Assembly: GCA_963924555.1 (NCBI GenBank) | Contig: OZ004587.1 | Location: forward strand, 186,001 to 250,000 | Direction of reading: 5' to 3' | Length of the DNA stretch: 64,000 bases | Source of the DNA: Crambe crambe | Taxonomy: Eukaryota; Porifera; Demospongiae; Poecilosclerida; Crambeidae | Position numbers and translations under genes: made by a program | Shown here: one piece after another, positions 1 through 10,480 of the stretch | Position numbering within the stretch: the first letter of the stretch is position 1 | How the letters are laid out: each line of letters begins with the position of its first letter | The notes under the pieces: model-generated | Seen by the model: the letters and a program-made list of their open reading frames with translations, nothing else | Told to the model about the DNA's origin: nothing | Databases searched by the model: none

Positions 1-233
1 TGACTAATTTACACACAGGGTCCCCTGATTTTAAAAAGAAAGATTCATAGTCGCATTGAAGTCTCCCAAGGCTTTTTTTTTTTTTTTTCTTCTTCTTTTT
101 TTTTGATCAAACCAAATCTGCTACTGAACATTCCAGAGTAAATGGACTAGACTACTTTAATTAGTTGATGCTCCAAATAGTTTATACAACACTGACCACT
201 GACATGTGTGTTTAAGTGGGTACTGACCCTACA
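1..233. repeat. Interspersed repeat R1, left part, interrupted by the Academ-like insertion
   Basis: This stretch is a diverged copy of sequence at about 36,105-37,000 (without the TTAA insertion there) and, with a deletion, at 33,360-33,475. All three share the segment starting 'actaatttacacacaggg' and the segment 'gtttatacaacactgacc'. In the paralog the sequence runs directly into 'cctgatg...ttattttagtg', which in this locus is found only after 6,708. No coding potential is seen. Runs of T at 70-88 and 95-104 are homopolymers. Confidence 0.75.
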
Positions 234-257
234 CAGTCTACACTAAGACCACGGTAT
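234..257. repeat. Left terminal inverted repeat of the Academ-like element
   Basis: 24 bp starting CAGTCTACACTAAGACC, preceded by TACA target-site duplication at 230-233. Partner is 6684-6707. Confidence 0.85.
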
Positions 258-400
258 TGTAGTGATTGTGGAATGTACTAAAACAGCAATCTAACAAGCA
301 TGAATATCATTACTAGTAATTCGCGCGTTAGATTATTGTATCACGTGTGGGAACAAGCAAAAATTACAAAGTACAAGAAGAACAACAGTAAATGGAATGA

Positions 401-2914
401 CTAAAAATCAGAGATATCTGAAGCATTTGAGGGTTCTGAATCATCTTCACATTCTGAATCCTGCTCCTGAACTTCTGTGGAGTCATCCCACTTGATTAGG
501 ACAATGTCATTGTCCACATGCCAGCCAAACTGGAGGAAGCAGGGGAGAAATGGAGACATGGTCCAGGGAGTACTCAAGGCAAGTTTCAGTACATAGTTTG
601 CTCTTTGAGCATGGAGTACAAGGGCCTGGTATGATGGCAGTAACTTGTGCTCATGATATTTGGATACTGTGGGAACATGATAAGTTACTCTCCTGATAAA
701 GTCATGCCATAAGGCAAGGTCAGAACTTGCTGTAGTTGGGGTAGTGAAATGAAGTGAAGATAGCATTCTCTTTGCTTCTGGTGAATCCTGATGTTTTGTG
801 ATGAGTCGGTATGTATGTTCAACATCTTTTGATCTAAAAAATTTCTTAAACTTGTCGTAGTAAACAGCTGTAACAAGTTTTAGCCAAGCAGACTCTTTAA
901 TATATTGAAATTCTCCATTTATCATCCTAAGTAGATGCCCATCTGAACAGATAAATGACTTGCATCTGAGCAGAGTTTCAAGGAAATTAGACTTGGTGCA
1001 CCTGTAAAAGGCGCTGACATAGTCACACCCTGTCAATATGTAAAGGGCAACCAATGTCAAAACTGGGAAATTCAAATGCTGCAGCTTTGGATGCTGTGAC
1101 AGAAGTGATGTGGCCCTAGTGATGTTAATATAGGAGTCCACATTACCTCTTTGTACCACAATGGTTTTGCCCCGTAAATATCCCAGCTCACACAAACCCA
1201 ATCCATATACCCATGTATCTGTGTCACTGGACACAACTAGGATGGTAGTGGATATTTCACATATGCAGTGATGCCATATGGCATAATCAGCCTCGCCATG
1301 CTGGTTGGGGGGTTTATTCTCACTCTGGCCTCTATGGATGGTGACTAGGAAGGGTAGTGATGGAGAATCAATAGTCACCGAAAAGTTGTAGTTTCTGGTG
1401 ACGGTTTTTGATTTATCCCCGAAATTCTCTGTCAGGTACTGTAGCAGGCATCTCCGGAATGAGGTTGAGTTTGCCAAGAGAGCAGAATAGGAATTACTGT
1501 GTGGGATGGTAGCATCATCCCTTATCACTGGATCAAGGAAATCATGTTGATTTCTCTTGCCTCTTGATGTGTGCACAATTGATCTGGGTGGGGGCAAATA
1601 GTCTGGCTTGTCTATAACTAAGTAAACATGGGTAGATCCCTTCTGAATGGCATATTTCCCCACAGTAAGACCCCAAAGATGTTCAAAGTAGTCCCTGAAT
1701 GTGTTGACTGAGAGTGGTGGGGGCATATGAATGAAGTACAGCATGTCTATGACTGTGCATAGGTGTGATGGGAAGGTGCTTGATATGGCGCTCTGAAAAT
1801 CCAAGGACTTGATTAGAGTGTTCAAGAACTTGCTCTTTCCACTGGAGCGTATGTTCCCATCGAGGTCTGAGATTGCAAGAGGGTATGGTGAAGTCTGTGC
1901 AGTGATGCCATTCTTTTGAAGCAATTCCATGGCATTCGTGGCAATGGTGGTAAGTTCGTTCTCCCTTTTTTTCCCTTCACGAGTAGAGGAAGGTCTGCTG
2001 GTGAATGTAGCTAATTTTCTTGGGTGCTTTTTTTTCTTTTTTTCTGTAGTTGGTACTAGGAAAGTATTTTCGATGTACCCATTCATCCTCTGTATACCTT
2101 GAACTTCAATGGTCAACAAATCATCAATTGACTTTGAGTCGAGAGTACTGTCATCCACAAGCAAGTTTCTTAAAGGCCTTTTATCCTCGGACTGCTTTGC
2201 ATAGAGGGTGATATCTTGGAGCTGCTCTTGAATTTTAGTGGCCCGCTGGCAGACATATCGCTTCCTGTATTGAACTGGTTCTTGCTGTCTATATGCATAC
2301 ATCTGTCCTTCAACCCCCCTCACAACTGTATCCAAGTAAGACATGAAATTAGCTAGTTCTACTGTCCTGAAGTGAGATGGCCTTGATGTAATTGTTTTTA
2401 ACCGCAGATTGATGATGCTCTCATGGGCCTCATCCAGTGCAAGGTTGTGGTGAGGTTTTCCTTTGGCACTGACTGTCCAACCACCTTTCAAGAAAAGGGA
2501 GAGCATGTCATCAGGAATGGTAAGTGAATCGATGATGGCTGTAGTAGCTAGCTCTTCATATTTGTAGCGGTTAAATGAAAAAAGCAGGGGAGTTAACATT
2601 TTAATTGCTGAGTTCCTAAGCACCCAATTTCCTGACCGAACAGCAACAAAGTATCCCATGTAACCACTAAGAAATGGAAGGAACCATGCCCAAAATTTTG
2701 AGACCTCATCTTTGTTTGAGTCTGAAGCCACATCGGATAGCCATGACCAAAACTTTCGGCAGTCACCGTTAGGCTCATATTGTTGATACACTACCACTGC
2801 CTTGTGCAGTAGTGCCTGATACAATGCCAGTAGCAAGAGGTGAATTTCTTGCCACTGGGTTGGCATTTTTTTGTACCCGCACTGTGAACACATCTGTTGA
2901 ACCCCCCATCCCAC
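401..2914 (-). CDS. Academ-like transposon protein, C-terminal third with XPG/FEN1-like nuclease domain
   Basis: 837-aa open frame that forms the C-terminal part of the element's single large protein. Around residues 535-570 it has GEADYAIWHH and, about 25 residues later, SSDTDTW; around residue 628 it has TGCDYVSAF. These acidic clusters match the order of the metal-binding motifs of the XPG/FEN1 nuclease fold (an I-region GEA motif, a D-x-D motif, a G-x-D-Y motif). A lysine-rich tract lies near residues 290-300 and an acidic serine-rich tail ends the protein. The frame overlaps the next upstream frame (2791-3915), and the natural join lies at a run of six G (minus strand; plus 2902-2907). 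The methionine at 2914 is therefore only an ORF start, not a real initiation site. A role as nuclease/transposase in element mobility is inferred from family and context. Confidence 0.75.
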   Translation of the reverse strand: MGWGVQQMCSQCGYKKMPTQWQEIHLLLLALYQALLHKAVVVYQQYEPNGDCRKFWSWLSDVASDSNKDEVSKFWAWFLPFLSGYMGYFVAVRSGNWVLRNSAIKMLTPLLFSFNRYKYEELATTAIIDSLTIPDDMLSLFLKGGWTVSAKGKPHHNLALDEAHESIINLRLKTITSRPSHFRTVELANFMSYLDTVVRGVEGQMYAYRQQEPVQYRKRYVCQRATKIQEQLQDITLYAKQSEDKRPLRNLLVDDSTLDSKSIDDLLTIEVQGIQRMNGYIENTFLVPTTEKKKKKHPRKLATFTSRPSSTREGKKRENELTTIATNAMELLQKNGITAQTSPYPLAISDLDGNIRSSGKSKFLNTLIKSLDFQSAISSTFPSHLCTVIDMLYFIHMPPPLSVNTFRDYFEHLWGLTVGKYAIQKGSTHVYLVIDKPDYLPPPRSIVHTSRGKRNQHDFLDPVIRDDATIPHSNSYSALLANSTSFRRCLLQYLTENFGDKSKTVTRNYNFSVTIDSPSLPFLVTIHRGQSENKPPNQHGEADYAIWHHCICEISTTILVVSSDTDTWVYGLGLCELGYLRGKTIVVQRGNVDSYINITRATSLLSQHPKLQHLNFPVLTLVALYILTGCDYVSAFYRCTKSNFLETLLRCKSFICSDGHLLRMINGEFQYIKESAWLKLVTAVYYDKFKKFFRSKDVEHTYRLITKHQDSPEAKRMLSSLHFTTPTTASSDLALWHDFIRRVTYHVPTVSKYHEHKLLPSYQALVLHAQRANYVLKLALSTPWTMSPFLPCFLQFGWHVDNDIVLIKWDDSTEVQEQDSECEDDSEPSNASDISDF

Positions 2915-3915
2915 AGAATGTCCCGTATTAATTCACCCAAAAGTTGGAGCATATGCCAATCTCCATGTAGGATTACCATCCAGGAATAGTGGTCTGGGTT
3001 CTTTTTCTGAAGCTTTTTCATGAGAGCATATGTTTGCTGGTCACCAGCTATTGGCACTTTAACTGTAGCTCCTGTTGCACCTATTTTGAGGTCTTGCTTT
3101 ACCTTGGCTAAGTATGACTCTATATCAGTCAGGCTGCTGGATGATGCCTCCTCAATGGTTGCATACACAACATTATCTTTATTATTAGGAGTCCAATGTG
3201 GCATGAGGCTCTGAACAGCTTCCAGAAAAGATGAGGTGTGCTCTGTGGGTTTTAAGGATAGCCCCTTCACTGTGCATGTATGGCAAACTGCCAAAAAATG
3301 CTGATAAAAGTAGCTCTCGTTGGTGTTATTTTGGATGGCAAAGTCTTTTTTTTCAATAGAGCTCTGAAGACGTGGTGAGATGTGCTGATGGACACTGGTG
3401 GTCATGAACTTAAATACAAGATTTTTCATTGTGAGTTTATTACTACCAGCCATATCATCAGAAGTTGAGTGGCTAACTTGTGCGGTCAGTAGATTTAACA
3501 TTTTGTTTGAACCATCTGCTGACTCCGGCAAGTTTTTTGCATACTTCATATAAAAATTCAGATTATCAATGGTTAACCGCCACGACTGATTCCTGTCTAA
3601 TTGATCCACTGCTTTCCTTTTGTTCGCCCAGAAACCTCCATGGGAGCGGATGTGATCAATGCTGCAACAACATCCTAGGGTATTTAGTGCTTTGAACCCC
3701 TTATCCCTAAGCCCATATGCATAGCAAAGAAGGCCATTTAATGTTTGAAGGAAGCAGCATGAGGGATTCATGGTTAAGCACAATACCCCAATTATCATTT
3801 GTATCCGTATTTTTCGCAGGTGTTTGTATGCTGGTGAACTGCCGTTTGGTGGAAGTTTTAGACTGTGTTGCCAAGTCAATAAGATTGAACAATTCCTGGT
3901 CAAAATACCCATCAA
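2791..3915 (-). CDS. Academ-like transposon protein, central transposase-core region
   Basis: 374-aa open frame in the middle of the element's protein, shifted by one base from its neighbours. It contains TIDNLNFYMK, AGDQQTYALMKK and HGDWHMLQLLGELIRD. Their order (DN..., GDQ..., GDWH...) resembles the conserved core of DUF6589-type transposon proteins, so the acidic residues of DN and GDQ are candidate catalytic positions. This assignment is from pattern memory and is tentative. Homology to the preceding frame stops and resumes near 3,710-3,725, with the resumed part reading YGLRDKGFKALNTLGCC. The first ~60 residues before that are out-of-frame readthrough. The true coding part is roughly 2,905-3,720. 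Confidence 0.65.
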   Translation of the reverse strand: MMGILTRNCSILLTWQHSLKLPPNGSSPAYKHLRKIRIQMIIGVLCLTMNPSCCFLQTLNGLLCYAYGLRDKGFKALNTLGCCCSIDHIRSHGGFWANKRKAVDQLDRNQSWRLTIDNLNFYMKYAKNLPESADGSNKMLNLLTAQVSHSTSDDMAGSNKLTMKNLVFKFMTTSVHQHISPRLQSSIEKKDFAIQNNTNESYFYQHFLAVCHTCTVKGLSLKPTEHTSSFLEAVQSLMPHWTPNNKDNVVYATIEEASSSSLTDIESYLAKVKQDLKIGATGATVKVPIAGDQQTYALMKKLQKKNPDHYSWMVILHGDWHMLQLLGELIRDILWDGGFNRCVHSAGTKKCQPSGKKFTSCYWHCIRHYCTRQW

Positions 3916-5320
3916 TTTCCATTGAAGTACTCTCTCTTGATATAAGGTCTGTATAATTAAATTGTTTGCTTGAAGGGAAAATGGATATTTGATTCCTAAT
4001 TAAGTCTTGTAAATGTTCGATACTAATGGATTTTTTTACCTTTTCTCTCATATTGAATATGTAACGTAGTGAGTAATCATTAAATTTTTGTTCATCATAA
4101 ATTGCTCTTCCATGATGTGATGTGCTTGTGGGGGAAAATATTTTATAGAGTCTAGTTAATTGCGACAAATATTTTCCAAAAGCATTACATAGCCGAGAGT
4201 GCTGTGCTTGGGGTACATTGAGGTTGGTTAAAACTAATTTGTACTGTGCCATCACATCTTTTGTGAATATCACCCCATCCCTTCGAAGGCAATCTAATGT
4301 TTTCAATAGCAGTTGTGATTTATGTGATGTCATTGGATCCAAAGATCTTTCATCATTTGCTAGCTGGTTTTGTAATCGTACATCATTTCTGAAACATAAT
4401 GTACACTGTCCACACATCCAGGAAAAGAACTGGACTGACCCGAGCTCTAAATGAAACATCCTATCAACGTCTTGTGGAGTAGGGGTCACATCACACACCA
4501 AGCTCCAAGAGGTAGAGTCACTTGAATTACATATGGAGCAGGACTGGGTTTCTTTAAGTTTCAGGACACTTCTGTAATGCACTTTACATATGTGATTAAT
4601 GTGATCTGGGATCACATGATCAACTTTACTGGTAAGAGTGAGAAATTTTTTCCAAGTTCCAATGGATGTGTTGTCTCCTTGCCATTGATCAGGGCCCCAC
4701 AAGTGTATGCTCTCACATGAACACTCCTGATCACAACAATAAATACAGTGTCTATTGGGTCTAGTGCTGTAATATTCCTTTTTAACTCTCGCCCACCTAG
4801 GAATACACTGGTTCTCTCTGTACTTCCTTTTGAAGTCTATGTAGCAAGGCTTACAGATGCAATCATCTCTAGTCAGGTCAAAGACTATGTCATCATAAGA
4901 TGCGTACTGGGACAAGGGAACTTCATCTGAGCCAACATGCCTGGAGTCTTTAAGTGGATGTAAGTGCTGCAAGTTTAGATCACTTCCAGATTGCTGCCAG
5001 AGTGCACATGGCAAGCATTGTACCCTATTAGGATGGTATGTAAGGGTTTTCCTTCTCTTCGAACCACCACCATTACCATTAGAATCTTCACCATTCTTAT
5101 CACTTACAGACCGACACCTTTTCTGTTGACCAGAAGATATCGGGGTAGAAGATGACACAGCAGTCATTGTGGTGAGAGTCGTTGGTCTCGTCTCTATTGG
5201 TAGTGTTGTGGCATTAGGGAACTCAGACAGGGCATTAGAGAACGCAGACAGCCAGGTATGTAGGGTCCTTAGATGTTGTGTCACAATCAGCAGGAGCAGC
5301 ACTAGCAATGAGCAGAGCAC
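3707..5320 (-). CDS. Academ-like transposon protein, N-terminal cysteine-rich zinc-binding region
   Basis: 537-aa open frame and the likely N-terminus of the element protein. After a basic linker (GGGSKRRK) come many paired Cys and His: CLPC, CICKPC, CIYCCDQECSC, CSIC and CGQCTLC. These look like a multi-Cys zinc-binding module, consistent with the Cys-rich finger reported for Academ proteins. The frame ends in a TAG at about 3,707, just where the next frame takes up the family pattern, so a single-base indel near 3,710-3,725 splits the gene. The start at 5320 is the first Met of the frame; a short unseen upstream exon is possible because the element continues noncoding to 6,683. Confidence 0.65.
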   Translation of the reverse strand: MLCSLLVLLLLIVTQHLRTLHTWLSAFSNALSEFPNATTLPIETRPTTLTTMTAVSSSTPISSGQQKRCRSVSDKNGEDSNGNGGGSKRRKTLTYHPNRVQCLPCALWQQSGSDLNLQHLHPLKDSRHVGSDEVPLSQYASYDDIVFDLTRDDCICKPCYIDFKRKYRENQCIPRWARVKKEYYSTRPNRHCIYCCDQECSCESIHLWGPDQWQGDNTSIGTWKKFLTLTSKVDHVIPDHINHICKVHYRSVLKLKETQSCSICNSSDSTSWSLVCDVTPTPQDVDRMFHLELGSVQFFSWMCGQCTLCFRNDVRLQNQLANDERSLDPMTSHKSQLLLKTLDCLRRDGVIFTKDVMAQYKLVLTNLNVPQAQHSRLCNAFGKYLSQLTRLYKIFSPTSTSHHGRAIYDEQKFNDYSLRYIFNMREKVKKSISIEHLQDLIRNQISIFPSSKQFNYTDLISRESTSMEIDGYFDQELFNLIDLATQSKTSTKRQFTSIQTPAKNTDTNDNWGIVLNHESLMLLPSNIKWPSLLCIWA

Positions 5321-5339
5321 AGTGTTGGTGTCTGTGTAG

Positions 5340-6683
5340 ATAATGAGATCAAGGCCTAACTAATTATAACATTAATTCAATTAATTAGCATACCACTGCT
5401 AAAGATGAGCTCTTGTAAGAAGCATAATGGTGATTCATAAAGTTGGTGATGAGCTGCACGTTATTGAGTGGCCATGATATCTAAGACATTGAGAATATGA
5501 TTTTTCTTACTTTCAAAGTAGCTCCAACATTCGACAGAATTGTTCTTTTTTGCCCCAAACATAGCCAAATCTTTATTAATTTATTTATTATTTTATTGTT
5601 ATAGTTATTATCTCTTCTGAAGTTCTCACCATCAAAAATTCTCCACAGAACTAAGAAGTTGTAGATTCAAGGGGGTGACAGTAGAAGACTCAAGAGTTTT
5701 AGAAGCAGTGTGAAAAGATCTAATACCACTGCTATCAATAAAAATTAATTAATGGTATTTTATTTTTTTGTTATTTTTTATTTTACCTGCCTGATGCAAA
5801 CACTTCTGAAGGCTTGGAAACAATTGCACTGCACTCACTTCGATCAGTCTTGCAAAAAATGTGCAAATGACTTATTCATAATTATACATGTTTCGTGGTC
5901 GCCAAAAATATGGCCCAACACCCACGCAACCTGACCAAAAGTTTACCTACATGTCAGTAATGTGAGTTTATTATTGTTTTTCTCAGGTCTATATTTTCAT
6001 CGGGTAATGGTTTACTGGTTTAAAAAGCTCATTCGACTTAGATTAGGCCTTGAATTGTCCTGTGGAGCCAGTTTCTTCGAGCAACGACCCTTGGCTCCTA
6101 CTTGTGCAGTCTACTGAAGTCGAGGTGGTCGATGGAGTCTCTCTGATAGAACAGGCTATATTTTACCTAGCGTTTGATTTGTAAAGGTGAAAACTGTGTT
6201 CTCAGTAGAGTTAATGTGGAAGTCACTATAGACAAGTCCCTAGTTAGATACAGTAGTCTGTGTGGTCTATGGTATCCAGTTAAAAGGCGACCGATTTAGC
6301 CATTTTTTGACACCATCTATCCTGGACACTCGAGAAGCCAGTGGTTTGAGTATCTGATATTGTGTTCAAGAACCTTTCTACTATCACATGTCAAGAGATG
6401 GAGTCCTGGCTATAGTTGGCTCCTGGCTGTGCAGTCGACTGAAGTCGCCGAGTACTGGAATTGTGACCTGTTATTATGAGACCTCTCCTAGCCCCCCAGT
6501 TGGCACTAGACTAGATTGGTTTATTGTAAAGGAAACTGTGTTTATTATTCTCTATGGATGTTAAATGATTTAAACTCTTACAAACTATAACTGTCATAAT
6601 ACAAAGGAAAAAAAAGAGTCTCAGTTTTGCCTCCATTTTCCCGCCTTGAAGCTGCCGCAAATCGACCGGAAGTGGTCAGCCCG
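5340..6683. other. Noncoding 5' side of the Academ-like element, with a subterminal direct repeat
   Basis: No convincing coding sequence. Two related blocks, about 6,085-6,215 and 6,415-6,560, share 'gtgcagtc-actgaagtcg' followed by a similar stretch ending 'aaactgtgtt'. This is an imperfect direct duplication of about 340-bp spacing. Subterminal repeats of this kind often bind transposase; here that is inference. Confidence 0.5.
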
Positions 6684-6707
6684 ATACCGTGGTCTTAGCG
6701 TAGACTG
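6684..6707. repeat. Right terminal inverted repeat of the Academ-like element
   Basis: Reverse complement of 234-257 with one mismatch at the ninth base. It is followed by the second copy of TACA at 6708-6711. Confidence 0.85.
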
Positions 6708-7250
6708 TACATGTCCTGATGTTATTTTAGTGATGCAATATTTATTGCTCCATAAAGTGCAGAGCACTCCAGTGATTGCTACCAATCTCTCATCAACTTC
6801 AACCAACCTTAATATTTATGGGTACAAAATTCAGCAATTTCAATTTATTGTCTCCTCCCTCATCCAATTTAGTCAGCAAATAATAATGAATTTTGATGAG
6901 GCATTTTGGACAAATATTAAATTGGTAGAGGCCTCAGCATTTTATCCTTGTAGGTGTTTGGTTATCAGTAAAACTGATATGAATATTGACCTCCCTCCCT
7001 CCCTCCCTCCCTCATGGAAATCGGAAAATCTTGTGACGATAAACAGCAAATTTAGTTTAGGTGTCTCAATGTGAGATATTTACTGTATGGTACATGTGAC
7101 AGGTATAGGTCTAGTCATGTGATGTCATATGATACTCACTTGGTTGCTCTGGGGGTGGGGTCTTTGTCATCATCATAAAGTCGTAACTTCAAGCTGCATT
7201 CTAAAAGGAACATGTACACACTAGAGTGAGGCATGCACACACATACAATG
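6708..7250. repeat. Paralogous repeat A2 (copy of 36,990-37,740)
   Basis: Collinear with 36,990-37,740: both contain 'gcagagcactccagtga', 'gaattttgatgaggcat', the CCTCCCTCC run and 'gtgacgataaacagcaaat'. It is more decayed than the other copy. The end of the block holds the remnant of the convertase-like exon (7140-7193). Confidence 0.75.
7140..7193 (-). pseudogene. Decayed copy of a proprotein-convertase-like exon
   Basis: The minus strand has a recognisable acceptor (ttttagaatgcag) and donor (gtgagt) flanking a shortened version of the 82-bp exon at 37,606-37,687. About 28 bp are lost and the frame is broken. It is useful only as evidence that the exon was duplicated. Confidence 0.45.
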
Positions 7251-10200
7251 ATTTTACTATGCACAATGAACACAACCAACACATGCACATACTGTGCGAA
7301 TTATTGAGACATACAAAAGAATGACAATCCAATTCAATGCTCTCTAATTTTAGCCTGACTCCATGGTACGAGGTGATGGTACTACTCTTATATTCTGTTT
7401 TTCAAGTCATTGTACATGAATCTCTCCTCTAATAATGATGATCATCATTTAATATGGAAGTGGGCAAGTTGACTGCATTTTCTTTACATGTGCCCCTTCT
7501 CTAAGGACTTTTATGACTGACAGGATATTGAGGTCAAAGGACATATGAGTCCTACACAAGTACATTCATCTCCTTTGAATTCAATCATTTCTAGAAATAC
7601 TAAAAGTGTTACTGGGAGTTGTGATCCACTAGTGAAACATTTCAGTTAGATCAAGCCACTAGCAATCACGAGTTATGGAGCATGAGATGCAGCACCTTGA
7701 CTGTCATTTCTTATTGGGTGGATCTAGAGGCTAGATGAGAGGTACATTGTACTGCACACATGGACAGAGCAAAAAAGGTCAGGGGTATTTGGTAAACCCA
7801 TCATGACTAGGGACTGGCACATTCTGCCAGCATACGTAGTTTTGGGAATAATAGGTCCATCAAAGCAGGAAGCATAATGCTGGCATAATAGGCTATCGCT
7901 AATCATGACTTAGCTATGGGGTGGGGGGAGGGCAGTGTCCCCCCCCCCCCCCCCCAGACTAAGCCAACTGTTATACTAAACATTATAGGGCTGCCTCCCC
8001 AACCAATATTTGCTAGATATGGTCGACCCTGATATCTAGAGCAGTGCACTAACACGAATCTCTATGTAACGATCATACAATGTGAGATATTTACTGTATG
8101 GTACAAGATGATCCTCTGAACACCATTGTCATGAAACAGCAAGGGCTCACAATAACAGTCACACACACAAGACCATAGTTCATCTCTCCATTTATCTGGT
8201 CAATTTCTCCCAAATTGTCCAACCAAAACTGGGCAGGACTGTTCCTAGCAATGGGAAGTGAGGAGTAAAGTTAGTGGACAGTGTGGTTAATCAGTTTGAC
8301 CAATCAAAGAGGTCATCACCTCTAGTGGAGTTATAGACACACGTGCGTATGAGAAGGGATGGCAATGATAATATTCCCTACATAAGACCCTCATAAGTCA
8401 ACCTTGCTTGTTGGCATGCCATGTGTCACATGACAAGTACCAGTCTAGTCATGTGATCTGATGTTTAATTACCATGTGTATCACATGATGACATTAATAT
8501 AAATTACTCTGATAATCATATCAACTTTAAAGGTACTAATTGATATGAGAAAGAAAGAGGTCAACTATTATGACTCCCTTCTTCATGACAATTCCATCAA
8601 CATTTAAAAAGTCACGTAAGAGGATTAAAGTGAAAATACCTGACATGCAAATGCCATTGCATCTTCATCAGATTATTGGCTACGTCTTCATTTAATTGGA
8701 AGGAATGGACTTAGCATGTGAACAATAAAGTAAGTCCATTTCATTAAACAAATGGTATGTATTTAGCCAACATTCTTCATTAAAAATGCCTGTCCAGAAA
8801 AATGGATCAGATAATGGAGTATGTCAGGTACATACTGTCGCTGCACTATTGGTGGGCTTAATATAGAATATGATAGTGATGTTATTGATACAGTATGCTT
8901 TGTACATCGTAAGAGAAGATCCTATGGATTTCAGTAGGTGAATACTAATCATGACCTCATATATACATACTATGAGGTCTAAGTGTACATTTCAAGTGGG
9001 TTCAGTCGTACGACATCTTTCCATTAGGATGATATGGGATTAGTGAGGGAGATGAAGTGCTCTACATGATTATGTGGAAGCTTATTGTAAGTTCACCAGA
9101 CACTGCACGTATCTGTAAGCTTTCCACTCCATTACTACTAATCAGAACTGGAAGGGAAAGGGAAGAGATTTTAAGTCAGAGAGTGGACCAGCACTAAACT
9201 TATTACAACCCAAAAATACGTATTCCTGGAGCCATTACAAGCAAAAAAACCTACACTAAAACACTCTTGATATCCACCCAGAAAAAAAGCATCAAATTCT
9301 GCACTTGAAATTATTAGCACTTCATGCCACTCCAGCATAAAAAACAACAATCAATCTCTGCCCCCAAGCAATGATATACAACAATTAGTAATACCTTTAT
9401 TGCTATATCATCTTGGCCTGTCGTGGGAGTGAAGTAGGAATAGTTAGCTCGTAGTTTGGTAATGTGATGGGTAAGGGGTTACTTGACTGAAGTACACTCT
9501 TGTTGCTGGGAGTTCTATGGACAATCCCTATCCTATGCACATGGAACTGTAGGATAGGACGGACACATAGGATGGAGCCTGCCATGGGAGTCTTATGGAT
9601 AATCCCTATCTTATGTATATGGGACTATAGGATAAGACAGACACAGTCCCTATATTAAGTACATTGGACTATAGTAGGACAGAACACACAAACAGGTACC
9701 TATGGAAGTTCCTATGTAACTCCAAGGGAAACCACCTTGTAACATTGAAGATTATGGGACCCCATAGGACTTTTCTCTGTCCTAGATGATATATCCATGG
9801 ATTACATATGATGGCGAACTTGGACACGAGTGACTTTCACACTATTCAAATTGCTAAGCAAAACATAAGTAATGCTTTACACTTTCTTGAAATAACAATT
9901 GACCAGTAGTCAGTGGAAACAACGTACTCTAGTCTTACCAATTAACAGTGAAGGTGGTGGAGTTGCCATAGCCATCAAAGCTCGAACTGTTGTGCGTCTG
10001 ACCACCATTACAATACATACCCATTTCCAAAGCCACCTACACATTTATAGACAATGAATGATCAAGTGTGCTTTATTTGGAATTCTTACTCTAGCGAGAT
10101 TCCATGGACTTTTCCACTGTCCTCTGACCCCCAGGAGCAACTGTAGATCCAGTTGACATGCGTCTTGTAGTCTTGTACGTAGATGAAGGACTGTCTCATC

Positions 10201-10480
10201 CGTCACCTTCCCATCATGCAGACACTGATGCTCCATGTGTCACACCCACTGCACACAGGCTGTTATTGACCACAGCTGAGATCAGTCCAGACTCCTGCAC
10301 ACCCGAACAAAAGGAGACGTAACAATCATTTTGTAGAGATCAATCTATCATGTTGGAAGTCCCAAAGCTCTCCAATTAGTGTTTGGTTAAGGGATACTTT
10401 AAGGAATCATTGAGTGAATGTGCATGGTGGGAGATGAAGATGTGTAGGAAGCTGTGCTCTACACGACCTATCTTACCATA
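7251..10480. other. Noncoding stretch with repeat fragments
   Basis: No gene is supported. Contents: a poly-C run at about 7,938-7,955. At 8,080-8,490 there is a further fragment of the A/B repeat ('tgtgagatatttactgtatgg', 'caagtaccagtctagtcatg'). A tandem repeat at about 9,508-9,690 has period ~78 bp, starting gggagt-tatgga; two copies and a partial third. Confidence 0.5.
9508..9690. repeat. ~78-bp tandem repeat, two copies plus a partial third
   Basis: The units at 9,508 and 9,586 align as 'gggagttctatggacaatc' and 'gggagtcttatggataatc'. Both continue through 'ccctatc-tatg' and a '-tgtaggata' type segment. A third, shortened unit follows at about 9,648. Confidence 0.6.

Larger units (their letters stand above)
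234..6707 (-). mobile_element. Complete Academ-like DNA transposon (6,474 bp)
   Basis: The ends are inverted repeats of 24 bp with one mismatch: 234-257 begins CAGTCTACACTAAGACC and the reverse complement of 6684-6707 begins CAGTCTACGCTAAGACC. The insertion is flanked by the direct repeat TACA (230-233 and 6708-6711). Paralogous copies at 33.4 and 37.0 kb read straight through this point, so the boundaries are supported by empty sites. Inside is one long minus-strand gene (401-5320). Academ elements are known for 3-4 bp target duplications and a protein with a cysteine-rich zinc finger and an XPG-type nuclease, which is what is seen here. The superfamily name is from memory of the family and was not checked by a search. 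Confidence 0.85.

Noticed and set aside
6646..7074. 142-aa plus ORF spanning the right end of the Academ-like element
   Set aside because: Crosses an element boundary and a repeat; no domain, and the paralog does not preserve the frame.
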